Shown here one piece after another: positions 1 to 7,576 of a stretch of 57,035 nucleotides of DNA. Location: assembly GCF_014648495.1 (NCBI RefSeq), contig NZ_BMRF01000035.1, positions 1 to 57,035 on the forward strand, read 5' to 3'. How positions within the stretch are numbered: position 1 is the stretch's first letter; each line of letters opens with the position of its first letter. A model generated the notes under the pieces. It saw nothing but the letters and a program-made list of their open reading frames with translations. It was not told where the DNA came from and searched no databases. Made by a program: the position numbers and the translations under genes. Source of the DNA: Actinomadura cremea. Lineage in GTDB: Bacteria; Actinomycetota; Actinomycetes; Streptosporangiales; Streptosporangiaceae.

Positions 1-150
1 GATGACGCGGACGTCCTCGTCGGCCGCGGCCCGCGCCCACGCCGCGTCCAGGTCGTCCAGCAGCGCCCCGGTCTGGGCGTTGGCCGCCTCCGGCCGGTTC
101 AGCGTGATGACCGCGACCTTGTCGGCGACCTCGTAAAGGATCTGGTCCAT
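1..150 (-). CDS. Enoyl-CoA hydratase/isomerase, N-terminal part (cut by window edge)
   Basis: The 50 visible residues begin MDQILYEVADKVAVITLNRPEA, which is the usual crotonase N-terminus with its first beta-strand and the conserved LNRPEAxNA stretch. Crotonases hydrate enoyl-CoA or do related CoA-ester chemistry; the active-site glycines lie outside the window, so the exact reaction is open. An AAGGAG ribosome site sits at good distance before the ATG. The gene follows the alpha-type acyl-CoA dehydrogenase by 19 bases on the same strand, so it probably acts directly after it in a beta-oxidation-like sequence. Confidence 0.85.
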   Translation of the reverse strand, partial: MDQILYEVADKVAVITLNRPEAANAQTGALLDDLDAAWARAAADEDVRVI

Positions 151-169
151 CGCGTCTCCTTGTCTGGGC

Positions 170-1318
170 TTATCTGGGCAGGCCGAGAACGCGCTCGGCG
201 ATGATGTTGCGCTGGATCTCGGACGTGCCGCCGGCGATCGTCCCGGCGAAGCTGCGGGCGTACCGCTCGAACCAGCTCGACGAGAACGCCTCGGCGTTCA
301 TGTGGTTGGGCGGCGAGGTCCGGGCCGGGTGGACGAGCCCCTCGGCGCCGCGCTCCTCCAGCGCGTGCAGGGACGCGGCCTGGACGGCCTCGGAGCCGAG
401 GAGCTTGAGCACCGACAGCTCCGCCGGTTCGACCTGCTCGCCGAGGGCGCGGTAGCCGAGCAGCCGCAGCGCCTGCAGGTCCATCTGGAGCGTCGCGTAC
501 CACTCCCGGTCACTGGGCGCGTCCCTGATCAGGTCCTCGAGCCGCTCGGCGAAGCTCAGCCACAGCAGCGTCCGCTCGTGGCCGAGTGAGCCGTGGGCGA
601 CGCCCCAGCCCTTGTTCGGCCCGCCGATCAGGTTCTCCGCCGGCACCCGCGCGTCGGTGAAGAAGACCTCGTTGAAGTCCAGGTCGCCGGGGTCGGCGAT
701 GGAGCCGAACGGCCGCCGCACCACGCCCGGGGTGTCGGTGGGGACGAGCAGGACGCTGATGCCCTTGTGCTTGGGGGCGTCCGGGTCGGTGCGGACGAAC
801 GTCAGCAGGACGTCGGCGTCGTGCGCGCCCGACGTCCACACCTTCTGCCCGTTGAGGACGAACTCGTCGCCGTCGCGGACCGCCCGGGTCCGCAGGCCCG
901 CGAGGTCGGATCCGGCGCCCGGCTCGCTCATGCCGAGCGCCGCGGTGATCTCGGCGCGCAGGATCGGGACGGCCCACCGCCGCTTCTGCTCGTCGGTGCC
1001 GAACGTCAGGACGGAGGCGGCGATGATGCCGAGGCCCTGCGGGTTCCAGCTGTGGTAGATCCGCCGCCTCGACAGCTCCTCCAGGTGCGCGAGCTGCTGC
1101 GGGAGCGTCGCGTCGCGGCCGCCGAACTCGGGCGGGTTGCCCGGCAGCAGCCAGCCCGCGTCGAACAGCGTCCGCTGCCAGCGCCGCGCCCAATCCGGGA
1201 CGTCCGCGCTCGACCTCGACCGCGGCACCGCCTCGGCCTCGCCGGGCAGGTGCGCGTCGAGGAACGCGGAGAACTCGGCGCGGAACGCCTCGACCTCGGG
1301 GTCGGAGCCCAGCCTCAT
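170..1318 (-). CDS. Acyl-CoA dehydrogenase, large (alpha-type) subunit
   Basis: This 382-residue protein has the acyl-CoA dehydrogenase fold: an N-terminal helical domain, the flavin/substrate signature MSEPGAGSD near residues 130-138, the beta domain, and a C-terminal helical domain ending in GGTSEIQRNIIAERVLG. The common catalytic Glu of the YEGTSE motif is replaced by Gly. A Glu in GHERT (about residue 248) lies where heterodimeric steroid-side-chain and isovaleryl-CoA dehydrogenases keep their base (inference). Its ATG overlaps the stop of the preceding dehydrogenase-like gene (ATGA), so the two are translationally coupled and likely form an alpha-beta FAD enzyme that desaturates an unusual acyl-CoA. 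Confidence 0.9.
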   Translation of the reverse strand: MRLGSDPEVEAFRAEFSAFLDAHLPGEAEAVPRSRSSADVPDWARRWQRTLFDAGWLLPGNPPEFGGRDATLPQQLAHLEELSRRRIYHSWNPQGLGIIAASVLTFGTDEQKRRWAVPILRAEITAALGMSEPGAGSDLAGLRTRAVRDGDEFVLNGQKVWTSGAHDADVLLTFVRTDPDAPKHKGISVLLVPTDTPGVVRRPFGSIADPGDLDFNEVFFTDARVPAENLIGGPNKGWGVAHGSLGHERTLLWLSFAERLEDLIRDAPSDREWYATLQMDLQALRLLGYRALGEQVEPAELSVLKLLGSEAVQAASLHALEERGAEGLVHPARTSPPNHMNAEAFSSSWFERYARSFAGTIAGGTSEIQRNIIAERVLGLPR

Positions 1319-2178
1319 CGCAGCAGCGCCTTCCTGTGCTCGGCCGCCGTCCCCAGCAGCAGGTCGCAGGCCTTGGCCCGCTTGAGATGGATCTGCAGCT
1401 CGTTCTCCCAGGTGAAGCCCATCGCCCCGTACAGCTGGAGGCCGTTCGCGAAAACGACCTGCTGGCACTCGCCGGCGGCGGCTTTGGCCATCGCCGCCGC
1501 CCGGCCGCGGCGCGGGTCGTCCTCGGCGATCGTGAGGGCGGAGTAGTAGGCCAGCGCGCGGGCGCGCTCTATGGCGACGTGCATGTCGGCCGCCTTGTGC
1601 TTGACCGCCTGGAACGAGCCGATGGGCACGCCGAACTGGTGCCGCTCCTTCACGTGCGCGACGACCATGTCCAGGATGCGGCGGCAGGCGCCGACCGCGG
1701 TGATCGCCAGGCCCATCAGCGCGAGGTCGGGCACCCCGGCGACGAGGTCCGGCCCGTCCGCCCGCGCCGGCACGTGGGCCACGTGCAGGGTGGGGTCGAA
1801 CGTGTCGGCGCGCTCGGCGGCCACCTCGGCGCCGTCCACCACCACGACGCCGTCCGCCGTCACCAGCGCGATCTCGTCCGCCCGGTCGGCGTCCAGGACG
1901 AACCGGCCGGTACCGTCGCACACCGCCGTTCCCGCGCCGCGCGGCGGCCGTCCGGCGAGCGGGACGAACCAGGTCGCGGTGGCGAGGAACGGGGTCGGGT
2001 CCGCGACGTACCCGAGTTCCTCCAGCACGATCGCCAGCTCCACCGGCGGGGCGTCCAGCCAGCCCAGCTCGCGGTAGGCCGCCCACAGCTCGTCCTCGGG
2101 GCGCGACCGCGACTTGGCGACCGTCTCGCGGACCATCTGCCGAAGCAGCCGCTGGTCCTCATCGAACTCGAACTCCAT
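1315..2178 (-). CDS. Acyl-CoA dehydrogenase-like small (beta-type) subunit
   Basis: At 287 residues this is about 100 shorter than a full acyl-CoA dehydrogenase. It keeps the N-terminal helices and the C-terminal helical domain (HQFGVPIGSFQAVKHKAADM, then MGFTWENELQIHLKRA) but has a reduced middle beta domain. Short partners of this kind pair with full-length subunits in mycobacterial heterotetrameric FadE enzymes of steroid side-chain oxidation. I chose the ATG giving MEFEFDEDQRLL because it matches the family N-terminus; the longer in-frame start would run through the palindromic operator just upstream. It is the first gene of the operon that includes the large subunit and the enoyl-CoA hydratase. 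Confidence 0.85.
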   Translation of the reverse strand: MEFEFDEDQRLLRQMVRETVAKSRSRPEDELWAAYRELGWLDAPPVELAIVLEELGYVADPTPFLATATWFVPLAGRPPRGAGTAVCDGTGRFVLDADRADEIALVTADGVVVVDGAEVAAERADTFDPTLHVAHVPARADGPDLVAGVPDLALMGLAITAVGACRRILDMVVAHVKERHQFGVPIGSFQAVKHKAADMHVAIERARALAYYSALTIAEDDPRRGRAAAMAKAAAGECQQVVFANGLQLYGAMGFTWENELQIHLKRAKACDLLLGTAAEHRKALLR

Positions 2179-2183
2179 GCGCG

Positions 2184-2200
2184 TGAGAATAACATTCTCA
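2184..2200. promoter_or_regulatory. Perfect 17-bp palindrome, candidate TetR operator
   Basis: TGAGAATAACATTCTCA has 7-bp perfect arms around AAC. It lies 6 bases upstream of the small-subunit dehydrogenase start and 54 bases from the divergent TetR start, a usual place for a TetR-family operator. A 14/17 match occurs before the DapB-like gene. Binding by the adjacent TetR protein is inferred. Confidence 0.6.
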
Positions 2201-2253
2201 TCCTTTGTAAGTAAGAGTCTCATTTATCGCTTTACGCGAGTATCATCTGCGGA

Positions 2254-2907
2254 ATGTCCGAGGTCGTGGAAGAACCCGCCTGGCGCCGACGCGCGGTCGA
2301 GCGCTCCACCCGTGCCGCCAAGCTCCGCGCCGAGCAGCGCGTGCAGCGCTTCCTCGACGCGGCACAGGAGCTGATGACGGAGAAGGAGACGACCGACTTC
2401 ACGGTCCAGGAGGTCGTCGATCGTTCCAAGCAGTCGCTGCGCAGCTTCTACCAGCACTTCGACGGCAAGCACGAGCTGCTGCTCGCCCTGTTCGAGGACG
2501 CCCTCGTCGAGGGGGCGGCGGAGATCAGGCAGGCCGCCGCCGGGCACCACGAGCCTCTGACGCGGCTGCGCGTCGCCGTCGAGACCCTCTACGAGCAGTG
2601 CTCCCCCACCCCCGGTCTCCGCCGCCCGCTGTTCAGCGACTTCGGCCTCCAGCTGCTCGCCAGGCACCCGCCCCAGGTGGCGGCCGCGCACCGCCCGCTG
2701 CTGGGCATCATCACCGAGCTCATCGAGGAGGGCGTCGCGGCGGGCGCCGTCCGCCCGTGCCGGCCGCGCCGCCAGGCGGCCATGGTGATGCAGACCGTGA
2801 TCTTCGTGGCGCAGAACAGCGCGCCCGCCGGCGGCACCGGCGCGCCGATGACCGCCGCGGAGGTCTGGCAGTTCTGCCTGCGCGGCATCTCCGACGCCGA
2901 GGAGTAG
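2254..2907 (+). CDS. TetR-family transcriptional regulator
   Basis: This 217-residue protein has an N-terminal TetR helix-turn-helix at about residues 28-75 (AAQELMTEKETTDFTVQEVVDRSKQ, then SLRSFYQHFDGKHELL). The all-helical ligand-binding half is of ordinary length. It is divergent from the acyl-CoA dehydrogenase operon, and the region between holds a perfect palindrome. It is therefore the likely repressor of that operon, responding to an acyl-CoA or a pathway intermediate (inference). No strong Shine-Dalgarno sequence precedes the ATG. It ends at a strong hairpin and converges on the DoxX gene. Confidence 0.9.
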   Translation: MSEVVEEPAWRRRAVERSTRAAKLRAEQRVQRFLDAAQELMTEKETTDFTVQEVVDRSKQSLRSFYQHFDGKHELLLALFEDALVEGAAEIRQAAAGHHEPLTRLRVAVETLYEQCSPTPGLRRPLFSDFGLQLLARHPPQVAAAHRPLLGIITELIEEGVAAGAVRPCRPRRQAAMVMQTVIFVAQNSAPAGGTGAPMTAAEVWQFCLRGISDAEE

Positions 2908-2932
2908 CCGGGCCCGCCCGCGGCGGGCCCGG
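2908..2932. terminator. Hairpin terminator between convergent genes
   Basis: CCGGGCCCGCC pairs perfectly with GGCGGGCCCGG around a 3-base loop, directly after the TetR stop codon. It is in the right place to end the TetR gene and the convergent thiolase-hydrolase-DoxX operon. No U-tract follows, which is usual in GC-rich actinobacteria. Confidence 0.65.
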
Positions 2933-2949
2933 CGGTCCGTCCCCGGCCC

Positions 2950-3477
2950 TCAGGCCGCCTGTTCCTCGGGCTTGGCGGCGGGCCCGTGCTCCGGCCGCCA
3001 GAACGTGCCGAGCAGGCCGGCCGTCCCGAGGAGCCCCACACCGAGCGCGATGCCGCCGCCCGCCCAGCCGACGATCTCGATGTCCGCGGCGGAGTCCACC
3101 GACACCGACCCCGGGCCCAGCGCGCCCAGCGCGACGCACACCACGGCCAGCACGAGGACGTACTCGTAGCCCTCCTTGAACACGAAGAACCCGTTCGTCC
3201 GGTGGGCGAGGAGTCCCGCGACCAGCATCACCGACACGATCGCCGCGCAGGCCAGCGGCGTCAGCAGGCCGACGACGAGCAGCGCGCCCGCACCGATCTC
3301 GGTGATCACGCTCAGCCACGCCTGCAGCTTCCCGTGCCGCAGCCCGAGGCCGCTGAACCAGCCCGCGGTGCCCTCGATGCCGCCGCCGCCCCGCCAATGG
3401 TTGTATCCGTGCAGGATCATCGTGACCCCCACGACCAGCCGCACGGCCAGCAGAGCCACGGCCTCGGCTTCCGGCAT
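2950..3477 (-). CDS. DoxX-family membrane protein
   Basis: This 175-residue protein has four hydrophobic segments and the DoxX pattern: RLVVGVTMILHGYNHW at the start, GLLTPLACAAIVSVM in the middle, and FFVFKEGYEYVLVLAVVCVALG near the end. DoxX proteins are small inner-membrane proteins of varied function, including redox or quinone-linked roles. The gene begins directly after the hydrolase stop, so it is the last gene of the DUF35-thiolase operon. That placement is unusual and suggests a membrane role in the same pathway. A second DoxX gene in the window is paired with a MarR regulator. Confidence 0.85.
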   Translation of the reverse strand: MPEAEAVALLAVRLVVGVTMILHGYNHWRGGGGIEGTAGWFSGLGLRHGKLQAWLSVITEIGAGALLVVGLLTPLACAAIVSVMLVAGLLAHRTNGFFVFKEGYEYVLVLAVVCVALGALGPGSVSVDSAADIEIVGWAGGGIALGVGLLGTAGLLGTFWRPEHGPAAKPEEQAA

Positions 3478-3478
3478 C

Positions 3479-4435
3479 TCATTCTCCCGTCAGGTCGTTG
3501 TCGGACGTCGTGCGCGCGGTCGCGCACTCCTCGGCGAAGGCCAGCGCCTTCCAGTGGTAGGCGGCGGCGGCGAACCCGAGGCTCAGATTGTGGCCGCCGC
3601 CCGCCTGCTCGTCGACGGCGACGCGGGGCGACGCGGTGAACAGCGCCGCGACGTCGTCCAGCGCCGCCCGTCCCGGACGCCACACGGTCTCGTGCTCGGC
3701 GAGGGTGTAGCGGACGGGGACGCGCACCCGGGCGGCCAGCTCCGGCAGGTCGGAGGGCCAGTTCCGGACGACGCCCCCCTCGTAGGCGGGGGCCGGGGAC
3801 CGCAGCCGCGGGTGGCCGACCGTTCCCTCCGGATAGAGGTGCTCCGGCCCCCAGATGAGGTCGCGGATGCTCCCCGCCGGCGGTAGCCGGGTCCCGTTCC
3901 CGCCGCCGGGTCCGAGGACGCCGGCGGCGCGGTCGTGGTGCCGCCTGCCGGTACCGGACATCTCCAGCCCCAGCAGTCCGTCCCCGCGCTCACCGGCGGC
4001 CATCCGGAGTGCCAGCTCGCACCCGACCGAGTGCGCCAGCACGAACAGCCCCGCACCGCGCGGGCGAGACCCGAGCAGGGCGTCCACGGCCCGGTACGCG
4101 AGGTCGACCCGCCGCGCGGCGGACGCGATCCGCTCCGCGTGCGCGGCGGAGGCGCCGTAGCCCGGCCGGTCGAGCGCGATGACGGTGAAGCCGAGCGCCG
4201 CGCCCGTCCGCAGCAGCGACAGCCGGGGCCGCCCGGGGGCGTCGAAGTAGGCGGTGCTCACCGCCCCGCCGTGCAGCGCGAGGACGACCGCGCGCGGCCG
4301 CGGGACCTCCGCGACGAGCGCCGACATCGCGACGCCGTCGACCTCGGCCGCGCGGGGCGCCACCGGGTCGGCGGCGTGACCGTTCGCGTCGCCCCCGTGC
4401 GGGTGCACGTCCGGGGCCCGCTCGCCGAGCGTCAC
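3479..4435 (-). CDS. Alpha/beta hydrolase
   Basis: This 318-residue hydrolase has the oxyanion strand LALHGG (residues 52-57), the strand ALDRPGYGAS, and a nucleophile elbow AHSVG (Ser about 136). The first Gly of the usual GxSxG is Ala. A late GGGHN supplies the catalytic His. The GTG start overlaps the stop of the DUF35-thiolase gene (GTGA), which shows translational coupling and fixes the start. An ester, lactone or CoA-thioester of the same pathway is the likely substrate, but none can be named from sequence. The residues before about 33 look disordered, so a later start is possible. Confidence 0.85.
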   Translation of the reverse strand: MTLGERAPDVHPHGGDANGHAADPVAPRAAEVDGVAMSALVAEVPRPRAVVLALHGGAVSTAYFDAPGRPRLSLLRTGAALGFTVIALDRPGYGASAAHAERIASAARRVDLAYRAVDALLGSRPRGAGLFVLAHSVGCELALRMAAGERGDGLLGLEMSGTGRRHHDRAAGVLGPGGGNGTRLPPAGSIRDLIWGPEHLYPEGTVGHPRLRSPAPAYEGGVVRNWPSDLPELAARVRVPVRYTLAEHETVWRPGRAALDDVAALFTASPRVAVDEQAGGGHNLSLGFAAAAYHWKALAFAEECATARTTSDNDLTGE

Positions 4436-6120
4436 GCGTCCGCCCGCAGGAGCATCGCCCCGCCGGGCGTCAGGCCGCCGCTGCTCACCACGGCGACCCG
4501 GGCGTCCCGCACCTGCCGCTCGCCGCCCTCCCCGCGCAGCTGCACGATCGCCTCGTGGACGAGTCCCATGCCGTGCGTCCGGCCGTGGGACAACTGCCCG
4601 CCGTGCGTGTTCAGGGGCAGGACGCCGTCCCGCGCGATGTTCTCGCCGCCGTCGAGGAAGTCCTTGGCCTCGCCGATGCCGCAGAACCCGAGCGCCTCGA
4701 TCCAGGAGAGGCAGTTGAGGGTGAACCCGTCGTAGAGCTGCGCGACGTCGACGTCGGACGGCCGCAGGGACGTGCGCGTCCACAGGTGGGCGGCCGGTCC
4801 GAGCACCTGCGGTTCGTGGGTCAGGGTGCTCTGGTCCCAGTCGATCCGCTCGGTGATCTGCGTCCCGACCGCCTCCACCAGGACGGGCGGCTTCGCCAGG
4901 TCCCGCGCGGCGTCCACCGCCGACACGATCACGGCGACGGCGCCGTCGCAGGGCACGTCGCAGTCGTAGAGGCCGAACGGCGTGGTGATCGGCCGCGCCT
5001 CCATGTAGTCGTCCATCGTCATCGGGGAGCGGTAGATCGCCGTCGGGTTGAGGGCGGCGTTCGCCCGCTGGTTCAGCGCGATCCAGCCGAGCGTCTCGCG
5101 CGTCGTCCCGTAGCGGTGGAAGTGCCGCTGGGCGTTCAGCGCGAGGGTGTGCGCCGCCGACGTCGACCCGAACGGCATCCGCCAGCTCGCGGCCCCCTCG
5201 ACGCGCCCGCCGCCCGTGCCGCCGCGGCGCATCAGCTCCCCGTGCGTGGTCTCCCACAGGGTCCGGAAGCACAGCACGTGGCGGGCGAGCCCGCCCGCCA
5301 CCGCGAGCATCGCCGCGATCAGCGAGCCGCCCGGCCCGAACGTCTCGGCGCCGCCGTTGTACCAGGTCGGCCGCAGGCCCAGCGCGGACTCGAGCGCGGT
5401 CACGCCGCCCTCGCCGAACCCGCCGAACGCGCCCGCGCCGGGGTAGGTGGCCAGGCCGTCGATGTCGTCCAGCGTCAGGCCGGCGTCGGCGACGGCGCGC
5501 TCGCACGCCTGCACGGTGAGGGACAGCGGGTCCACCATCAGCCGGCGGCCGAGCTCGGAGGCCCCGATGCCGGTGAGGGCGGCCCTGTCCTCGAACTTGT
5601 CGGTGGTGAGCATCGGCCGGACGAGGCTCGACATCCGCTCGGGTTCGACCTCGTCCTCGGGGAGCTCGGCGGGCGGGCCCTGTTCGGCGGCGGGCCGGAA
5701 GAGCGGCAGCCAGACGTCCCCGGCCCGCTTGAAGACGACCTCCATCCGCATGCCGAGCGCCAGGTCGCCGGGCTCGCACTCGACGGCGTTGGTCGTGAGC
5801 CGCACGCGGGCGTCGTCCTCGAGGGCGACCTGGGCCACGACGTACGGCGCCGGGAGTCCCGGCAGGCTGAACCGGTGGTTGACGGTGAACCCGATGAGGG
5901 TCGCGACCCCGGAGACGGCCCGGACGCCCAGCTTCGTGCCGCGGCAGTAGCGGCACACCGGCTGCGGAGGGTGGATCAGGGCGGTGCACGCCTCGCACTC
6001 CTGCACGCGCAGCCGCCCGTCGGCACCGGACGTCCAGAAGAACTCGTTCTCGGGGGTGAGCCGGGGCAGGGGGCGTCCCGGCCCCTCGCCCGCCTCACCG
6101 CCGGTCGCGCTGCCGCTCAC
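4432..6120 (-). CDS. DUF35 (OB-fold) - thiolase-like fusion protein, possible retro-aldolase
   Basis: This 562-residue protein joins two domains normally made separately. Residues about 20-145 are a DUF35 unit with a rubredoxin-like zinc site (C42, C45, C56, C59) and an OB-fold. Residues about 175-562 are an SCP-x/Ltp-type thiolase domain. The thiolase nucleophile Cys is not evident: the expected stretch reads NGGAETFGPGGS. LYDGF (Tyr463), NTHGG (His506) and LSHG (His512) are kept. This resembles Ltp2-type aldolases, which use a DUF35 partner to cleave a hydroxyacyl-CoA side chain (established for the mycobacterial Ltp2-ChsH2 complex); the function here is inferred. It is the first gene of an operon with a hydrolase and a DoxX protein. 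Confidence 0.85.
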   Translation of the reverse strand: MSGSATGGEAGEGPGRPLPRLTPENEFFWTSGADGRLRVQECEACTALIHPPQPVCRYCRGTKLGVRAVSGVATLIGFTVNHRFSLPGLPAPYVVAQVALEDDARVRLTTNAVECEPGDLALGMRMEVVFKRAGDVWLPLFRPAAEQGPPAELPEDEVEPERMSSLVRPMLTTDKFEDRAALTGIGASELGRRLMVDPLSLTVQACERAVADAGLTLDDIDGLATYPGAGAFGGFGEGGVTALESALGLRPTWYNGGAETFGPGGSLIAAMLAVAGGLARHVLCFRTLWETTHGELMRRGGTGGGRVEGAASWRMPFGSTSAAHTLALNAQRHFHRYGTTRETLGWIALNQRANAALNPTAIYRSPMTMDDYMEARPITTPFGLYDCDVPCDGAVAVIVSAVDAARDLAKPPVLVEAVGTQITERIDWDQSTLTHEPQVLGPAAHLWTRTSLRPSDVDVAQLYDGFTLNCLSWIEALGFCGIGEAKDFLDGGENIARDGVLPLNTHGGQLSHGRTHGMGLVHEAIVQLRGEGGERQVRDARVAVVSSGGLTPGGAMLLRADA

Positions 6121-6182
6121 CGTGCCTCCCTCACCCCAGGCGTCATGATCTTCAAGTGCATTGAATTATCGTTCATTTTCTT

Positions 6183-6198
6183 GGATCATCGTTGATCC
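6183..6198. promoter_or_regulatory. Inverted repeat in divergent promoter region
   Basis: GGATCA and TGATCC flank a TCGT spacer, between the start of the DUF35-thiolase operon and the FAD reductase gene. The surrounding 60 bases are AT-rich for this genome, as expected for a divergent promoter. Operator function is a guess from position and symmetry. Confidence 0.4.
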
Positions 6199-6241
6199 TA
6201 CTGATGGGGGGCTCATCTGTGAACAGCGAGGTGCCCGAGCC

Positions 6242-7417
6242 GTGAGATCACTGCGAAGCGTCGTCGTGGCGGGCGGGGGTGCGGCGGGCGTCGCCGCGGC
6301 CGAGACGCTGCGCCGCGAGGGCCACGAGGGCTCGCTCGTCCTGCTCGGCGACGAGCCGGCCCTGCCCTACGACCGTCCCCCGCTGTCGAAACAGGTGCTG
6401 ACCGGCGCCTGGGAGCCCGAGCGGACCGTGCTGCGCGACGCGGAGCACTACGCCGGACTGGACGTCCGCCTGGTGCGCGGCCGGGCGACCGGGCTCGACG
6501 TCGAACGCGGGCTCGTCCGGGTCGAGGGAGCGGCGGACCTCCCGTTCGACGGGCTGGTGATCGCCACCGGCCTGCGCCCCCGCCGCCTGCCGGAGGGGCG
6601 GGACCTCGCCGGCGTGCACGTGCTGCGGGACCGTCCGGAGGCGCTGGATCTGCGGGCCGCCCTGGAGGCGGGCCGGCGGGCGGTCGTGGTCGGCGCGGGC
6701 TTCCTCGGCCTGGAGGTGGCGGCCTCGGCACGGGCCATGGGGCTGGAGGTGACCGTCGCCGACCCGCTGCCGGTGCCGATGATGCGGCAGGTCGGCCCGC
6801 GCGTCGGTGCCGCTGTCGCCGGGCTGCACCGCGCCCGCGGCGTGGACCTGCGGATGGGCACGGGCGTCAAGGAGATGGCGGGCGAGGCCGGCCGCGTCAC
6901 GGCCGTGACCCTGGCGGACGGGACGACCCTGCCCGCCGACGTCGTGCTCGTCGCCGTCGGGGCCGCGCCCGCGGTCGACTGGCTGCGCGGCTCCGGGCTG
7001 CCGCTCGGGGACGGCGTCGAGTGCGACGAGCACTGCCGTGCGGCGCCGGGGATCTACGGGGCGGGCGACGTCGCCTCGTGGATCAACCCCCGGTACGGGC
7101 GCCGGATGCGCCTCGAGCACCGGATGAACGCCACCGACCAGGGCACCGCCGCGGCGCACAACCTGCTGCACGGCGACACCAGGCCGTTCGCACCGCTCCC
7201 CTACTTCTGGAGCGACCAGTACGACGTGAAGATCCAGGCGCACGGCGTCTTCCCCGAGGAAAGCGACGTGACGATCGAGGAGGGATCGGTCGAGGACGGG
7301 CGGTTCGTCGCCCTGTACCGCTCCGGCGGCGAGCTCACGGGCGTCCTCGGCTGGAACCTGCCGGCGCGCGTCATGCCCTACCGGAAGCGGCTGCTGGAGC
7401 AGTGGTCGCCGCGGTAG
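6242..7417 (+). CDS. FAD/NAD-dependent ferredoxin reductase
   Basis: This 391-residue reductase has an FAD-binding GGGAAG at residues 11-16, the ATG motif at 108-110, an NAD-binding GAGFLG at 151-156, and a late GAGDVAS where the flavin tail binds. This is the pyridine-nucleotide disulfide oxidoreductase type that feeds electrons to P450 ferredoxins (putidaredoxin-reductase class). A GTG with GAGG ten bases before it starts the protein just ahead of the first beta strand; the longer in-frame start would cover the promoter. It converges on the P450-ferredoxin genes, so the three make a full class I P450 chain: NADH to reductase to ferredoxin to P450. Confidence 0.9.
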   Translation: MRSLRSVVVAGGGAAGVAAAETLRREGHEGSLVLLGDEPALPYDRPPLSKQVLTGAWEPERTVLRDAEHYAGLDVRLVRGRATGLDVERGLVRVEGAADLPFDGLVIATGLRPRRLPEGRDLAGVHVLRDRPEALDLRAALEAGRRAVVVGAGFLGLEVAASARAMGLEVTVADPLPVPMMRQVGPRVGAAVAGLHRARGVDLRMGTGVKEMAGEAGRVTAVTLADGTTLPADVVLVAVGAAPAVDWLRGSGLPLGDGVECDEHCRAAPGIYGAGDVASWINPRYGRRMRLEHRMNATDQGTAAAHNLLHGDTRPFAPLPYFWSDQYDVKIQAHGVFPEESDVTIEEGSVEDGRFVALYRSGGELTGVLGWNLPARVMPYRKRLLEQWSPR

Positions 7418-7496
7418 GGCACAGGGCGAGCGGCATCCCCGGGGCGCCGGACGGCGTCCCGGGATCGTCGTCGCGATCGCGGAGCGGAGACGTGTC

Positions 7497-7533
7497 GGCC
7501 GGTGCGGTCGCCGCGCCGACGACCGCACCGGCC
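7497..7533. terminator. 14-bp hairpin between reductase and P450 genes
   Basis: GGCCGGTGCGGTCG pairs perfectly with CGACCGCACCGGCC around a 9-base loop. It lies 79 bases after the reductase stop and ahead of a second hairpin, between convergent genes. A terminator for the reductase is the simplest reading. Confidence 0.6.
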
Positions 7534-7539
7534 CTGGTG

Positions 7540-7571
7540 TCCCTTTCCCGGCGGATCCGCCGGGAGGGGAC
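7540..7571. terminator. Hairpin after the P450 operon
   Basis: A 20-bp perfect palindrome TCCCGGCGGATCCGCCGGGA is extended by GTCCC on one side and GGGAC on the other with one offset. It sits 5 bases beyond the P450 stop codon on the P450 reading side, as expected for the terminator of the four-gene P450 operon. Confidence 0.65.
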
Positions 7572-7576
7572 GTCTT

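Noticed and set aside
170-2086. A longer 638-codon form of the large dehydrogenase
   Set aside because: The extra N-terminal part is out of frame with, and overlaps, the small subunit gene. The ATG at 1318 has an ATGA overlap and a family-matching N-terminus.
3479-5998. A single 839-residue protein joining the thiolase region and hydrolase
   Set aside because: The upstream part of that frame is a shadow of the DUF35-thiolase gene. The hydrolase starts at the GTGA overlap at 4435.
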